Below are positions 1 through 12,300 of a stretch of 64,000 bases of DNA, piece by piece. How positions within the stretch are numbered: the first letter of the stretch is position 1; each line of letters opens with the position of its first letter. A program made the translations under genes and the position numbers. The stretch is from positions 4,588,001 to 4,652,000 of the forward strand of contig CP071493.1 in assembly GCA_017354895.1 (NCBI GenBank). Direction: 5' to 3'. The DNA is from Podospora comata. Taxonomy: Eukaryota > Ascomycota > Sordariomycetes > Sordariales > Podosporaceae. The notes beneath the pieces were generated by a model. That model did no database searches. It had not been told where the DNA came from and saw only the letters and a list, made by a program, of their open reading frames with translations.

Positions 1-953
1 TCATGACGCTGGATGGAAAAGGTGGGATTTCGGACGATACCATCATCACCAAGCTGGCCGAGGACAAGTTTTATGCTGTGACCAATGCTGGGTGCAGGGG
101 GAAGGACAACAACTATATTGATCGGGAGATGGCAAAATGGAATACCGAGATGGGGCATGAGGGGTTGAAGGTTAGGGAGGAGCAGCTGGATGGGTGGGGG
201 TTGGTTGCTGTTCAGGGGCCAAAGGCGGAGGAGATTTTGCAGGGGGTTTTGGCAGAAGAGAGGGTGGATTTGAAGAAGCTGCTTTTTGGGGGGAGTTTGT
301 ACGCCAAGGTGAAGTATGGGGGTGGGAAGGTGAGCAGCCCGCTTTTGATCAGCAGGGGGGGTTATACCGGTGAGGATGGTTTCGAGATTTCGATCCCTCC
401 TGCTGAGACGGTGGGTGTTACCGAGGCCTTCCTCGCTGCTGGGTCGGAGGACATCCAGCTTGCTGGGTTGGGCGCGAGAGACAGCTTGCGGTTGGAGGCG
501 GGCATGTGTCTGTACGGGCATGACCTCAACGACTCCATTACTCCTGTTGAGGCTGGGTTGAGCTGGATTATTCCCAAGGAGAGGAGGTCGGAGAACGCGG
601 GTTACTACGGCGCTGATGTCATCGCCAAGCAGCTCGTCCCCAGGAGCAAAGGGGGCGCGGGTGTCCACCGTCGCCGGATCGGTCTGCTTGTCGAGGGCGC
701 GCCCGCGAGAGAAGGGGCCGAAATTGTCTCCCGCAGTGAGGATGGCAAGGAGGCGATTAGCTTGGGGACTGTGACGAGTGGGTGCCCTAGCCCGAGCCTG
801 GGCAAGAACATCGCCATGGGATACATCAAGGATGGTTTCCACAAGGCTGGCACCGAGGTCGACATTTTGGTGCGTGGCCGGCCAAGGAAGGCGGTGGTGA
901 CCAAGATGCCGTTTGTGCCGACCAAGTACTGGAAGGGAACTGCCCCGGCTTAA
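1..953 (+). CDS. GCV1: Aminomethyltransferase, glycine cleavage T protein (5' partial)
   Basis: C-terminal ~317 residues of the mitochondrial glycine cleavage T protein, which moves the aminomethyl carbon from lipoyl H protein to tetrahydrofolate. Visible family marks are GGISDDT at the left edge, SRGGYTGEDGFEI (about residues 120-132 of the fragment), LRLEAGMCLYGHDL and the C-terminal GCPSPSLGKNIAMGY followed by a KMPFVPTKY tail. The ATG at base 3 is probably internal: homologues have roughly 130 more residues including a mitochondrial presequence, which lie outside the window. The frame is open to TAA at 951-953 with no intron. Codons at about 150-420 are very G-rich. Confidence 0.93.
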   Translation, partial: MTLDGKGGISDDTIITKLAEDKFYAVTNAGCRGKDNNYIDREMAKWNTEMGHEGLKVREEQLDGWGLVAVQGPKAEEILQGVLAEERVDLKKLLFGGSLYAKVKYGGGKVSSPLLISRGGYTGEDGFEISIPPAETVGVTEAFLAAGSEDIQLAGLGARDSLRLEAGMCLYGHDLNDSITPVEAGLSWIIPKERRSENAGYYGADVIAKQLVPRSKGGAGVHRRRIGLLVEGAPAREGAEIVSRSEDGKEAISLGTVTSGCPSPSLGKNIAMGYIKDGFHKAGTEVDILVRGRPRKAVVTKMPFVPTKYWKGTAPA

Positions 954-1645
954 GGCCTGTGATCAGGGAAGCAGCGTATTTTTCTTATGAGGGGGGCATG
1001 TCGTTCAACACATCGCATCGCAAAATTTGGCGCAATTACAAGGCGGACTCTCAGTGGTTTTTTTCAACATATTCGGGACAAGAACCGAACGGAAATGGGA
1101 TAGCGGTTATACGGAGTTAAATCTAGCAAAAAATCAATGTGCTCTAACATTTCATTTTTTCCACGTGTCGTGCCATGATATTTCAAAAGACTGAGATTCA
1201 GCGGACCCCAAAGAATGTTGAAAAGTTTATTATATTCTGATTGTTTATGCTCACCACATCTCCCACTGTAACTCTGGATATCCCAATCTTTTCCCTCAGC
1301 CCCAATAGACCCCTCCTCTAAGTGACCCGTAGGTATAAAAAAAAGAGCCCCCGTCCCCATCCCCCTTGTCCATCAAATCGTCCGTCGTGAAGGAAGAAAA
1401 TAGCATATCCCGAGCCCATGTTGAATGTTCGCCCCAAAAGTTTTCCCACGCCCCCATGCAAAAACAACATAGAAAAACCAACGCTCTAATCAAGAACCAA
1501 AGTTCAAAAGCCAGTCATGACTCCTAACACGCCCGCCCGCCCGCCACCCTTTTCTTGAGAGAAATGGCTGTATGTAATGCAGAAAACGACACCGAAATTC
1601 TACCGAGCACCGCCCAGATGAACAACAATGACAACACAGTTTTTT
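954..1645. other. Convergent intergenic stretch, 3' UTRs
   Basis: Tail-to-tail gap between the T-protein gene (+) and the kinase gene (-). It is A/T-richer than the flanks and contains C-rich patches near 1340-1370 and 1530. I see no coding region or RNA gene. Confidence 0.6.
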
Positions 1646-3036
1646 TTACTCCTCCTGAGCCCATCTCCTTTCTCTGAGGGGCGCTTCTTTTCCGTCTTTG
1701 TGTCTTGTGCCTGTCACCTCGTCCTTCCAGGCATAGTACTCTCCGAGCCTGATCTCGGCGTACGAGGCATAATCAAAGTCAATGGTGGAAATCTCGGCCT
1801 GGATAAGAGCCCAGATGCCCCAGTAAAACCCTGGGACGCCGCGGAAGTAGTCAACCTCTGTGAGTAGCTGTTCCACCTCGGCCTTCTGGTCAACACCAGC
1901 AGCAGCACCGGGCTTCTTCTCTTCCCGGTAAGCAAAGTAGGCGTGGATGTATTCGTCAATGAACTGGCGTCTCTGAGCCCGAGTGGGAAGAACACTGAAG
2001 TCGCAGTCGAAGCCGCCCCACTCAGCAAAGTGGTTGGCGATGTCAAAGGCTGCGGGGGACGGGGTAGCATATTCGTAATCGATGAAGGTGACATTTTCGG
2101 TAGCCTTGTCACCGTTTATTACACCCTGTGAGGTTTTGGGGAGAACGATAACGTTGCCGCTGAGCAAGTCGCAGTGCGCAAAGACCAACTGCAAAGGATC
2201 ACAGGTTAGCAACCGTATCAAGATGGAATCTCAGGTCAACTTACCCCGTTCACACCCAGGCCGGGCCGCTGGCTCAGCTGCGAGACCAGCCATATAAGCT
2301 CCTTTTGCAACTCGGCTTGACGAGCCCTTTGCGCCTCCGTATCTGTAGGCAGAGCAAAGATCCACTTCTGCATCACAGTCCACACATTCGGGGGCGGCTT
2401 TCCTGGGGCAACATTGTCGATAACATTCTGAAACTCGGCATCCCCGAGGTTGCTGTCCAGCGTCACAGGCCCATCTGCTCTCGAGTTCTTGCGGCTGTGT
2501 CCCGTGGGAGCCTTGATACAGGGAACCACAGCATGCCACTGAGCCAGACGTTGCGCTACAGCCTTGTAAATGACGGGCTTGCGCAGGTCTTCGGGCTGAG
2601 TGGGCGATCCCTGGATGAAGCGGTACATCATCCCGTTCTCGAAGCGCGCAAGCAGCTCTGGGGCCAGTCCATGTCTCATCAGCAGCTCATGGTTCTGCGT
2701 CTCACGGAACCGGTCGATAATAACATCGGTGCCGTTACCGTAGGCACGTAGCAGAATAGCCTCGCTGTCCACCTCTTCCTTGGAGAGCCCTGGGCGCTTG
2801 TTGACCGCCTTCAGCAGGGTATTGGTGATGCCATCTGTGAAGCGCACAAACTCGACCTTGTTGGACGCAGTATCGGCCCAGTCTGGGCGGATCGTGAGGA
2901 CGAGTTCAAGGGCTGATTCTTCGGAGTTGGCACCGTCGTAGGAAAGCGGAATTCGGCGGATGTGATGGTCGCCAGCCCCGTTCGACTGGTTACCGCCGCC
3001 GTTGGGGAGAACACCGTTCTCACCGCCCACAGCCAT
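1646..3036 (-). CDS. Ethanolamine kinase (choline/ethanolamine kinase family)
   Basis: Cytosolic lipid-headgroup kinase, first step of the Kennedy (CDP-ethanolamine/CDP-choline) route. Two exons: 2245-3036 and 1646-2188. The 56-nt intron 2189-2244 (GTAAGT..CAG) joins GLGVNG to LVFAHCDLLSGN without a frame change; 444 residues. Brenner's kinase motif appears as HCDLLSGN, with the second metal-binding motif as FIDYEYATPSPAAFDIANHF, then AEW. The N-terminal domain carries FTDGITN and the VDSEAILLRAYGNGTDVIIDR region. FDIANHFAEW and the overall order favour ethanolamine over choline as substrate, but sequence alone does not settle it. Divergent from NPR3; an Ino2/Ino4-type E-box lies at 3763-3772. 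Confidence 0.9.
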
Positions 3037-4189
3037 TAGTTCAATCTTTTTCGAATCTGTATGTTGCGCGGGAGCTTGTGAGATGTTGAAAGAGGGAGAC
3101 GGTCGGTTTTCAGGGGCAATCGAATTCGTTATTTAAAGGGAGCGCGGGGTCGCGGGGTGTGGAAATGGTCAGGACAATTGCAATTATTAAATCGTCCTGT
3201 CTGTGAGTGTGGGGGCACGCCAACAACTCAACAAAATCAAGGGAGGTAGGCGAATACAGAGATCGACTTCGACTAGCAGACAAAACTCTCGAGGAGCAGC
3301 AGGAAAAGGAGAGTCGAAGAAGAGGCGAGATCTAGAGGGAGGGTACACCCGAGGGGACGGTGGGGCAGCCCTGGAGGGATTGTTACTTTCAGAGTGTGCG
3401 GTGTGGAACAACAACCTGGGATGGCGATTTATTTACTTGTTGTGGCCCAGAAACAGCGGTGATCAGGCGAAGGGTCCAGGAAGAGCGAGTGGCTTTGCAG
3501 GAGATGTCGGTGACGGCTTTGCTGCCCAGTTTAACAATCTAGGATGTTTTGTTGTTTCTACAGTTTCAGGGAAAAAAGATGATGTTTGGGATTGGGTTTC
3601 CTCTCACACGATGCCCTTCTGTTTTAGGATGGCCCTTTTGCAGCGGGATCCATCGCCACACGCTCGCCCCTTCCTTTACTGTCACGGGCGTACCAGGAGA
3701 TCCCCTCTTTCCTTTTTGGCGCATCCATGGCAGTCCTCTTGGCAGTGTTTGTCTTTGAATTCCATGTGAAGTGGCCCGAGCGTTGCGGGGTGACGCCACA
3801 GCGTTCCTTTCTTTCGGCATTTGGTTGCCGCCCTGCCACAAGTGCCTGAGCCCCTGTGGTGCGTGCCCCAGAGGACGCCGTTTTATGTCCAAACGTCCAT
3901 CCGATTGCACCGGCCGGCCCTCCGCATCCGTCCTGCCAACCGCTGCTCCGCTCGCCGATTGGGGTCCGCTGAAGTGCTGCGCCCCGGTCTCATCCCGTCC
4001 CTTGGACACATTCGCACCAGGGCGACCTTGCTGTGCCAAGTAAGTCCTAACGTGAATTACCAGCTGCGACTCATAGGCAGTTGTGAACCCAGGTCACCAC
4101 ACCAGCCTTGCATTGTCAACTTCTTCGAAATCTCACCTCTTGCATGCTTGTTCTGGAATAATTGCTTTCACCCCCATACCGTGGCCATC
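3037..4189. promoter_or_regulatory. Divergent promoter region of kinase gene and NPR3
   Basis: 1.15 kb between two start codons. Open frames here (for example 3203-3769) look non-coding. CATGTGAAGT at 3763-3772 matches 9 of 10 bases of the yeast inositol/choline element CATGTGAAAT. GTAAGT at 4040-4045 followed by CAG near 4106-4108 could bound an intron in the NPR3 5' leader. Promoter function is inferred from position only. Confidence 0.5.
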
Positions 4190-6912
4190 ATGACTGCCCC
4201 TGTTCTCCCTAGCCAGGACAACTTTATGGGAGTTGCACTGGTCATCAACCGCTCCAGAGACGGCCCTCGACTGGTTTTCCACTATCCAAGACGAAAAGTC
4301 CTCCCAGCAGGGGTACCAGAAGTTGTCGATGGAGAAGAAAATTTGGACGACGACGATGACAGATATGGTTGGCCAGAGGCAGGCGCCTCCTCTGTGATGC
4401 ATGACGCCGAAATGGCACCGTGGAATTATGATGACCACGTCTTCACTGAGAGCGGTACACAACTAGTACCCTGGGAATATGTGGCCGGCTACCCGACCAA
4501 AGACCTTGAGAACCTATTGACACCAAACAGGGCATACCACAAGAGGCTCTTTCAGGTATCTCTGGACAATATTTACTGTGTCTCATACCCCATCTATGTG
4601 CCTGAAAACGGCATGTGGCAGAAGAAGAGGAAAAAGAAGCAGGAACAGGAGCAACACCAAGCCGAGTCTGGACCGGGTGCCAAAGATGACGACGCACTAC
4701 CCACCGAGACCGACACAGGCTTCAGGAGTGGTGATAGGGTGGCAAGAGATGGAGAGCCATTAGGTGCCGGAGATGCTGAGGGCAAAGAGAAAGCAGAAAA
4801 GGAAAAGAAGGCTTCTATGACGATGTTCAACTTGGTCTTCTTTCTTAGACCCAAGAAGCATGAGGCCAAGGACTTGGTCGACATCATGTACACCAACATC
4901 ATCAAGAAGATCAACAAAGCATACAAGTATTGCCAGGAACGCAGCGACTTTGTGTGGAAAGAATCCAAAAAGATCCTAACTCTGAAGGATAAAGGTCGCG
5001 AGGAGAGTAGGTAGCCCCGTTTTGAAACGAGATGGCTACGGCTGGCTAATTTCGAGATCCAGGAAGAAAAATGAGCTTGCTGTGGGATGAGATCTTGTCG
5101 ACTTCATCGCTGGCAGCGTCTATGCGCGATCTCTACGAAGCCGTATCCCAGAACAGAATTGCTGCTTTACAACTGTGCACAGCCGAGGGGATGGTGACCC
5201 ATTCGGTCCAGATTCCTGTCCCATTTCACGTCTCTGACCTCCCAGACAATGGAGAGGCAAGTCAGCCAGGCTTGTGGTTAAGTACTGCCAATACGCTGAT
5301 GAGTGACGATGCGGCGGAAGAACCTGGGTTCTTGGACAAGAACTTTGCTCTATTGCTTCTGGTGGATGAGAAACGTATCATCACTGAGCTACAAGACGAC
5401 CCGGACGAGACAACTTTGGCCATGATTGAGTTTGTGAGGCATTGCAAGCCAACTTTGTCGTTCTACCAAGTTGGCCAGCAATCTAGTAATGTTCTGTCGC
5501 CAACACAGGTTCGCAAGTTCGCCCAGCACTTCATCTTTTGGCGCCGAGCCATCGCCATCCCGCCACTACACGCACGAGACATGTACATCATGAGCCCGAA
5601 CTGTGACATGCGCAAGCTACCCCAAGCAGCCGCCCATTGGGCCCGCCAGTTCCCTCTCGTGCCGGCCCTTCCCAGCTTCCTCGCCGAGCTGAGCGTTTCC
5701 CCCCGTCCATATAAGCTGCACTGCCCGAGTAAGGCTCACCGTCCAACTTACATGGCCATGCTCGCCTGGCTAATTCGCGGCGGCTGGGTAACCCAAATCT
5801 GCACCTTTGCCTACGTCGTCGTCTGGCCCGAGATCATCTACGAAGTCGAACACGCCCTCGAAGCCGAGCAGATTGCCAAGGAAAAGAAAGCCCAAGCCAT
5901 GGGCCGTGACGCAAACAGCATAGAAAGCGACGACGCAGCCACCATCATCTCTCCCACAGCAGCAGCCTTGAGCGACCCCTCCCTCTCCGGCTTCCTCCCC
6001 TTGCTCAACGACGACAATACCCCCTCAAGTCCCTCGCCCAACAACCCCATCGCCCCCTCAGTAACCTTCACCGACCTCCCCCTCCCCCTATCCCACTCCC
6101 AATCCCTAACCAACGTCCAAAAAGCCGCCTGGTCCGCCACTTCCCCCTCCCCCACCTCCCCTAGGAACCATCACCACCGCCACGCCCTCGCGGGCAGTCA
6201 TCATCAACTCGGCCACCAATCCCCCGTAATAACCTCCACCTCCAACCTCGACCTAAAATCCCTCTCCCTCCGCTCCCAAGCCTCCCCCTCCTCCCCCTCC
6301 CTCTCCTCCAGCCAAAACTCTGGCGGCGGCGGGGGAACCATCACACGAGCAGAAGAAATCGCCGAAAAAGCCCGCCTCTCCCGCATCGCCTCGCGAGCAG
6401 CCCACGATCTAGCAGAGAGATCTATGCTCCACGTCCGCAAACCCGTTCCCATGGCCACCTCCCACCCAAGTGTCAACCACGCCCGTCATCTGGAGGCCAT
6501 GACCCCTTACATCATCCTCGATGCGAAGAAAGCTACCGGAAAGGAAAGTTTATACCTCAGCGCGATAGGGAAACGGTTCAAGGAGCGGGCGGCAGAGGCG
6601 AAAGCTGCCAGGAGGACGAGGGATGGTCAGCAGCAGCAGAAGACCGGGAGTGATACTAAGAGTATGGCTAGTTCTGGTGGTGGGAGGAGTAGTAATATAG
6701 GAGGTAAACCTCACATTGGTGGTGGTGTTGGTCAACAGCAGCAGCAAGAGTGGGAGGAGAGGGTGGCCGACGCCTGGCCCATGTTCCTCAAGTACTTCAA
6801 CGGGAGGTCGGCGCTCGAGAGAATCGCTCTGCAGGAGGAGATGAAGAGGAAGGATGTCTGGAATTTGTTGACGGCTATGAGCGAGTACTTGCTTACTGTT
6901 CGTCACTGGTGA
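4190..6912 (+). CDS. NPR3: Nitrogen permease regulator 3 (SEACIT/GATOR1 subunit)
   Basis: Npr3/NPRL3, which with Npr2 and Iml1 forms the SEACIT/GATOR1 complex that restrains TORC1 when amino acids are scarce. Exons 4190-5006 and 5063-6912; the 56-nt intron 5007-5062 (GTAGGT..CAG, branch GGCTAAT) joins KGREE to RRKMSLLWDE in frame; 888 residues. Family marks: MGVALVINRSRDGPRLVFHY at the N-terminus, YCVSYPIYVP, NLVFFLRP, SLLWDEILSTSSLAASMRDL after the join, and the C-terminal FNGRSALERIALQEEMKRK. I start at 4190 because the frame upstream to 3821 has no family similarity. A Lys/Glu-rich insert (about residues 143-206) and a Ser/Pro/Gly-rich insert (about 330-480) interrupt the core. The + strand is pyrimidine-rich at 5590-6530 and purine-rich after that. 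Confidence 0.94.
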
Positions 6913-7804
6913 TTAGCTCTTTGGGGTCTGATTCAAAGCTAACAAACCAAAACACCCTCCCACCATGATTAACCAACTGTGCGGATGCGCGTAGATACAC
7001 CATCCTCGGGGCTTTCTTGTAGATAGATATACGTGTCAAAACCACGAATCACAAAAACCACACAACAGTAAACAGTGAAGGCATGACGGTGAACTTGTCC
7101 TATTATTGTAACAACTATTCTCGCTGATAACTCCAGAACGAGGCTGGTCAACAATCCTCCCTCCTTCGTTGCCCATGCGAGCGAGCCAGCCATGGAGAGA
7201 AAAAGATGAAAAGCAAACGCTGAATGCCATGCTGGGGATCGTCATCTCTCTCTAAACCAAAAGCATACATCCTCGAAATGAGTCTGAATTAGATAAGGAA
7301 AGCCCGACCCCCATAGGTAGATAATTCCAAAAGAAAATGACCCAGTCCGATCCCGCCCAAATAAAACAAATCTCAAGGTATCATGATAAATAGTGTATGC
7401 GAAAGGGAAACCCGCAAGCAAAGAACCGCTCCAGGAGAGAGAGAGGTAATTTAACGCCTGAAAACCCAAACAACACCAGATATTTCCTTGGATACACAAA
7501 TATGTTCCCTGCCCCGCGACCAAATAAAATCTCTGCTTCCCGGTATACCAAGCCCAAGCTGAAACCCCCTCGAGTTGCGCCGAAACGACCGTGAAATATG
7601 CCTTGAGCTGTCAAACGCAGCAGAAAATGCAAGATGCAGATGCAAACTCTGAAAGGGAATCCGTATAAAGCAACCTCCGCCAAGCCTCCTTCCTGGTTCC
7701 TCCCTCCCATCCCTCCCAAAGAAAACATATGCAGTGAACAAAACCTTCGACAAGCCAGTGGAGATAGTCTGGAGTAAGAAATCATGAATGGTTCGGTGTC
7801 GCCA
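6913..7804. other. Convergent intergenic stretch
   Basis: Tail-to-tail gap between NPR3 and the bHLH gene. Open frames on both strands look like chance frames; nothing is recognised. Confidence 0.55.
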
Positions 7805-9334
7805 TCACGACATATCCATCCTGCCGTATTCGGCCTCCGATTTGAAAGCCCCATTATCATTATCATCCTCGTCGTAGTCCAGGAAATCGTCGGCGTCCAG
7901 CATGTCATGACCGCCCATGCCATTACTGGGGCTCACCGGCATGTAGCCACCCGAAGTTCCATTATTCCCAGAACACAGCTTCTTGCCGGCGTAATCGGTG
8001 AAATCCGGCACACGAAGATTAGAGCCGTCAGTACGCGAGTAGGTGAACTTGATGCCAAGATCTTTGGACATCATATCCAAGACCTCTGACTGCATACGCT
8101 GCTCATCCTCGGTGATTTCAAAAGGTAGCTTCATGCCCGCAGCCATGAGAGAGTTTGAGAGCTCTTCCACCTGGTGAATCTTGAGCTCGACCAGCCACAT
8201 GAGATCCCGCATCCAGGCAACGGAGCCGTTGAGAATATCGCCCTTGTTGGGACCCTTGTCTTTCTCTTCCATCGGCAAGCCAGTCGTGATGGATCCAGCG
8301 GTACCGCGGACCGCAGCACGAGCACCAGGACCGGCCAACGATGACGTGGCTTGGCCGGGAGTGCCACTATCAGGGGACATGGGAGTGCCGCCGTTTTGAA
8401 GAGCTTTGCGGACCTTTTCGTCCTCAAGCCTATGCGTTGGGACGAGTTTGCTGAGATCCTGGATTCTCTCATTGATGTTGTCTCGTCGGCGACGCTCGAC
8501 CATGTTGTGGGACTCTCTCCTCTTCTTCTTCTTTTGCTCGGCTGTGGACGCTGCTGGCGACCCAAGTTTGGCTGGCATGGATGCGCCTCCCTTGAGGAGC
8601 TCACTCATCTGAGTGTGCATGCCCGCTGTGATGGGGGATGAGAAGCCCGACGCGGATCCGGGAAATGAGGATAAACTATTAGGAGTACCCATCCACTGTC
8701 CGGAATGAGACTTCTCGTGACCCACACGACCAGTTGGTCTGATAGGTTGGGCAAAGGTCGAGTCTGAACCGATCGAGAGACCCATGGTGGCTCCTGTGGG
8801 CGCTCTCGGAGCCGATGGCTTGCGTCCCATGACTTGGGGCATGGGAGGGCGTACTGGTTTGAAAGGGAGGTCGGTCGGCTCGTTCAATTCTGGGGTGTAA
8901 GCGAGCGGCGATTGCATCGAGACATACGATTGTGGGTGCTGCATCGGGCGGTACTGGTTGTACGGTTGGTGCACGTAGGGGCTCTGAATAGGATCACCGT
9001 CGGGGGTGCTCGAGTAATTGTCGATGGATAACCCGTGATGAGACGAGCCGTAAGCGCCGTGGGAGAAAGCCATTCCACCCATGTTGTCCATGCCGAAGTC
9101 TTGCCCTTGGCCATGCAACCCGCCCTGATGATCTGTCGGGTTAGGGCTTGTGAGACTGTCGAGTAGCTCGTCATCGCCGAGGAATCCGTTCGACACATTG
9201 TTCGTGTTTGTATGGCCGCCAGAAAAGTTATTGTTCTGGAAGGATGAACCAAAGTTTCCGGCCATGGAAAGGTCGTTTGGGTCGATTCCGCCATTCCCTC
9301 CATGGCCATTCATCGGAAAACTATGGTGTGACAT
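7805..9334 (-). CDS. bHLH transcription factor with long loop
   Basis: Nuclear basic helix-loop-helix DNA-binding protein, 509 residues, one exon. Basic region KKKKRRESHNMVERRRRDN (residues ~268-286) has the H..E..R arrangement (His276, Glu280, Arg284) that reads CACGTG-type E-boxes. Helix 1 is INERIQDLSKLVP (287-299). Helix 2 begins near KGDILNGSVAWMRDL (364-378) and runs into a VELKIHQVEELSNSL segment. The loop is ~64 residues, rich in Gly/Pro/Thr, against the usual 5-20. The N-terminal 250 residues are low-complexity (Gly, Asn, Ser, Gln, Pro). ATG at 9334. A leader intron may span 9444-9616 on the minus strand (GTATGT..TAG with a CTGAC branch). Class is certain; target genes are unknown. 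Confidence 0.88.
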   Translation of the reverse strand: MSHHSFPMNGHGGNGGIDPNDLSMAGNFGSSFQNNNFSGGHTNTNNVSNGFLGDDELLDSLTSPNPTDHQGGLHGQGQDFGMDNMGGMAFSHGAYGSSHHGLSIDNYSSTPDGDPIQSPYVHQPYNQYRPMQHPQSYVSMQSPLAYTPELNEPTDLPFKPVRPPMPQVMGRKPSAPRAPTGATMGLSIGSDSTFAQPIRPTGRVGHEKSHSGQWMGTPNSLSSFPGSASGFSSPITAGMHTQMSELLKGGASMPAKLGSPAASTAEQKKKKRRESHNMVERRRRDNINERIQDLSKLVPTHRLEDEKVRKALQNGGTPMSPDSGTPGQATSSLAGPGARAAVRGTAGSITTGLPMEEKDKGPNKGDILNGSVAWMRDLMWLVELKIHQVEELSNSLMAAGMKLPFEITEDEQRMQSEVLDMMSKDLGIKFTYSRTDGSNLRVPDFTDYAGKKLCSGNNGTSGGYMPVSPSNGMGGHDMLDADDFLDYDEDDNDNGAFKSEAEYGRMDMS

Positions 9335-12300
9335 CTTGTCAAAGATGGCGGTTGTGCGTAGAGTGATGCCTCCAAATTGACAGGAAGCGAAATAGAGAAA
9401 GGAAACCCCAGCGAGTGGGCTGACGACGTTTCGGCAAAGCGGACTATCACAGCCTCAAAGTCAGTCGTCGCTGTGGTACTATACACACGGCAGGTACATA
9501 AGGTAAAAGAGGAAAGATGATTAGACTTTTTGGCAGACTAGCGAGGCTAGGAAATGCGCGGCCTACCACCTAGCCTACGAAGCGGAAAATCCCATTAGAT
9601 ATGTTCTTTTACATACCTTTAACGTGATTTGTCGAAGGTCAACTTCGCATCGGGTGGCGTGGCGTGGTGAGGTAAGAGAGGCCAACGAGCGGTTGAAGGG
9701 ATGAAGATGACTCGACGGTCGGAAAGCCGAGACTCTGTACAAAGACGAGCGGTCGGGTCGTTTACGCCAAGTTCCGGGCAGGAGCTCCGAGTCTTTTTTT
9801 TTTTGGTGGCTTTCAGGACAGTGAGGTGCAGAGAGCAAAGTCGGGATCGTGCGATGAAAGTAGCTGCGACGGGAGAGGCCGCTTGATGGGGGTGGATTGT
9901 CGTGACCTTAAGTGCCCTGACGAGAGTGGGTGAGAGGAGTGTGGGTGGAAGTGGACTCGTGGGGTGGGTAAAAAGGTCTGGGGTTCGGAGGTGGAGGCCT
10001 AACCCTTTGTGGAAATGGTCGCTAATAAGTGACAGCGACAGGGCAAAAGGGCGGACAATGCCGAAGTGATAAAGGGGGCAGCGCAAGCCAACCAAAAAAA
10101 ATTGGTCGACTCGAGACAGCGAGGCTGCTTTTCCTTTGGGAGGCGGGAGGAAGATGGACGAGTCGCAGCAAAAAGACCCGGGTACGATCTTTGGTGATGG
10201 GCGGCACAAGTGGATGTGAGCGTCTGTGATGATTCTGGTTGTTTGTTGGAGAAAGGTGGTAGCAACAACGGGAGCGGGGGAGGAAGTCGGAGTTTAAGTT
10301 GTGCGCGGCGAACAGCTGGAAAAGGCGGGGTTTAAAGTTGGGGGAAGTGGGGCTCTTCAGCGCTGGGACGAGAAGGTCGAGGTTCCAGGGTTCTGACGAT
10401 CAGTTTACCGCTCTTCTGGCGCTGGTTGCTCCCCCGTCGGATTGGTTCCCGACGTGCTGCCAGTGGCGGGAATGAGGAATGAATGAAGATCTAGGTAGTA
10501 GGTAGCTGAGGGCTGGTTGGTGGTAGTGGTCAGAGCCAACAAGATCTGGTTCGGGAATGAGGCCGTGGATTGGTGCGTAGCACTAAATCACTGTTGCTAG
10601 TATGACCAAGAAGGCAGGAAGGGACTCAAAGGGAGGCGGTTGGAGGAGGCAGGTTCCAGTTTATTAACGCGGATCCAGCGGCTGAGGCTGAGTATTTCCC
10701 AGTTGGCAACCTGAGTAAATGCTTTCTCTGGCCACTTCGGATGAGGGCTCTCAGCAACCACCCGGACAGCATGGGGGTCTTGTTGGGTGCTGCTGACACT
10801 CCCGGATGCTCCCAGACTCTCCCTGTTGTCAGGAGCCGAAGGGAACAACGGCCGAGGCGAGTTGAGTCCGAGAGATGACAATGTGTGTTTGTGCCACAAT
10901 ACCTATCTATCGCTTCTCGTCCCCGAATGGTCCAGAGTTGATTGGTTGCGTGTCTATGAGCGCTGTGGTGTGTGAGATGTTCCTCAGATGGCGGGGTTTG
11001 TCACTCCGCGCCCAGAAATGGTTCGGTAGTCTAGCTTGAGCGTTATTTTTTTTCAAGCAGCAGCAAGTCGTTTGTAAGGAACCGTGCCCCGTTTCGAGAG
11101 GTTGGGTTCCAAGATATACAGTCCGGCTCTCAGAGAATCCCTCCGGCTTGCCAATGTTTCTAATCTAGGCGCGTTGACCGAAGGGTTGACAGATGTGCCG
11201 TCCCTTTGTTCAGCGGGCTCTGGATAGAAGGGAAGGTGATGGCTTCGGGGGTTCTGTTCTGCAGGGCTAGCCTAGTTGCGTAAGCCGACGTTACGGCTAA
11301 GCCGGATACGGAGAAGTACCGATCCTGGGGTGCGTGCGTCGAGATCTCCAACGTCTCCTCCAAGTCCTGGTCTCCACGTGTGGCAGAAAGAAAGGGATTG
11401 TCCTGCCGTTTGGTTTCGGTTCGGGCACGTGGCTACCGTGGTATCGGACTCTGTTGTATCGGACGTCTTGAAGTGGGTTTCTATCGGGGAAGACAAGACT
11501 GAATGAGTTGTTGATGTGCTGTTGAGTCTCGCGTGATGCATACTCTTCTTGTGTATATGAGCTGGTCGAGTTGGGCAAGCAGGTGTATACTTGTAGTGAC
11601 GGTTCTAAACTGGGCGACGTTACTTCGAGTAGTAGGTAGCCAACGCCAACAACGTTAGCAGCGGGCTCGGAAGGGCAAGGACGAACTGAAGAGACAAGAA
11701 GTCCGGGGTGGTTGGTTCACTGTGCATAGAGAATCGTTTGGCCTTTCTTATATCCTTACGACAACAACACCCCCTTTCCATGGATCGCCAAACACAAGGC
11801 GGATCAACTTCCAGGCACGTCTTCTGACTCGATGGCCGTTCAAGTTGGTGTGCTGGAAATGGAGAGAAACAAGATCAGGGCGGACACAACAGGGCACACT
11901 TTTGAGTCCAAGCTGTATGGGAGGTCTGCTTTTCCAGGACACCTTGCTTCGGCCTACTTCACCGAGCTTGTCCGAATATGACCGGAGTATAGCTAGCTAT
12001 CAGCGTGACTCCCCCAAGTGAGACATCGGGCCCACACCAGAGAGCTGGATGCGTAAGGTGTGTCTATGCCGCAATTCCAAACCATGGTGGCTGCTGCACG
12101 AAGCACGCAAGTACCGGCGCCGAGATCAACGACACAAAGTAGCATCTGCCGCGCACCCATAAAAAGCACCCATGAGAAAGAGAGGATCGGCCCGTGTGGT
12201 ACGAGGGTACTTTCAAGTAACTCGACAGAGTAATGGGGACATGGAAGATTCTCACATTTCATATTATACACTGCCGGCGTGTTAAAAGGCTGGCCGGCAC

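Noticed and set aside
3203-4043. Several overlapping frames upstream of NPR3.
   Set aside because: No recognisable content; they sit in a divergent promoter region.
9619-10209. 196-codon minus-strand frame upstream of the bHLH gene.
   Set aside because: No start context, no similarity; more likely part of the leader/promoter.
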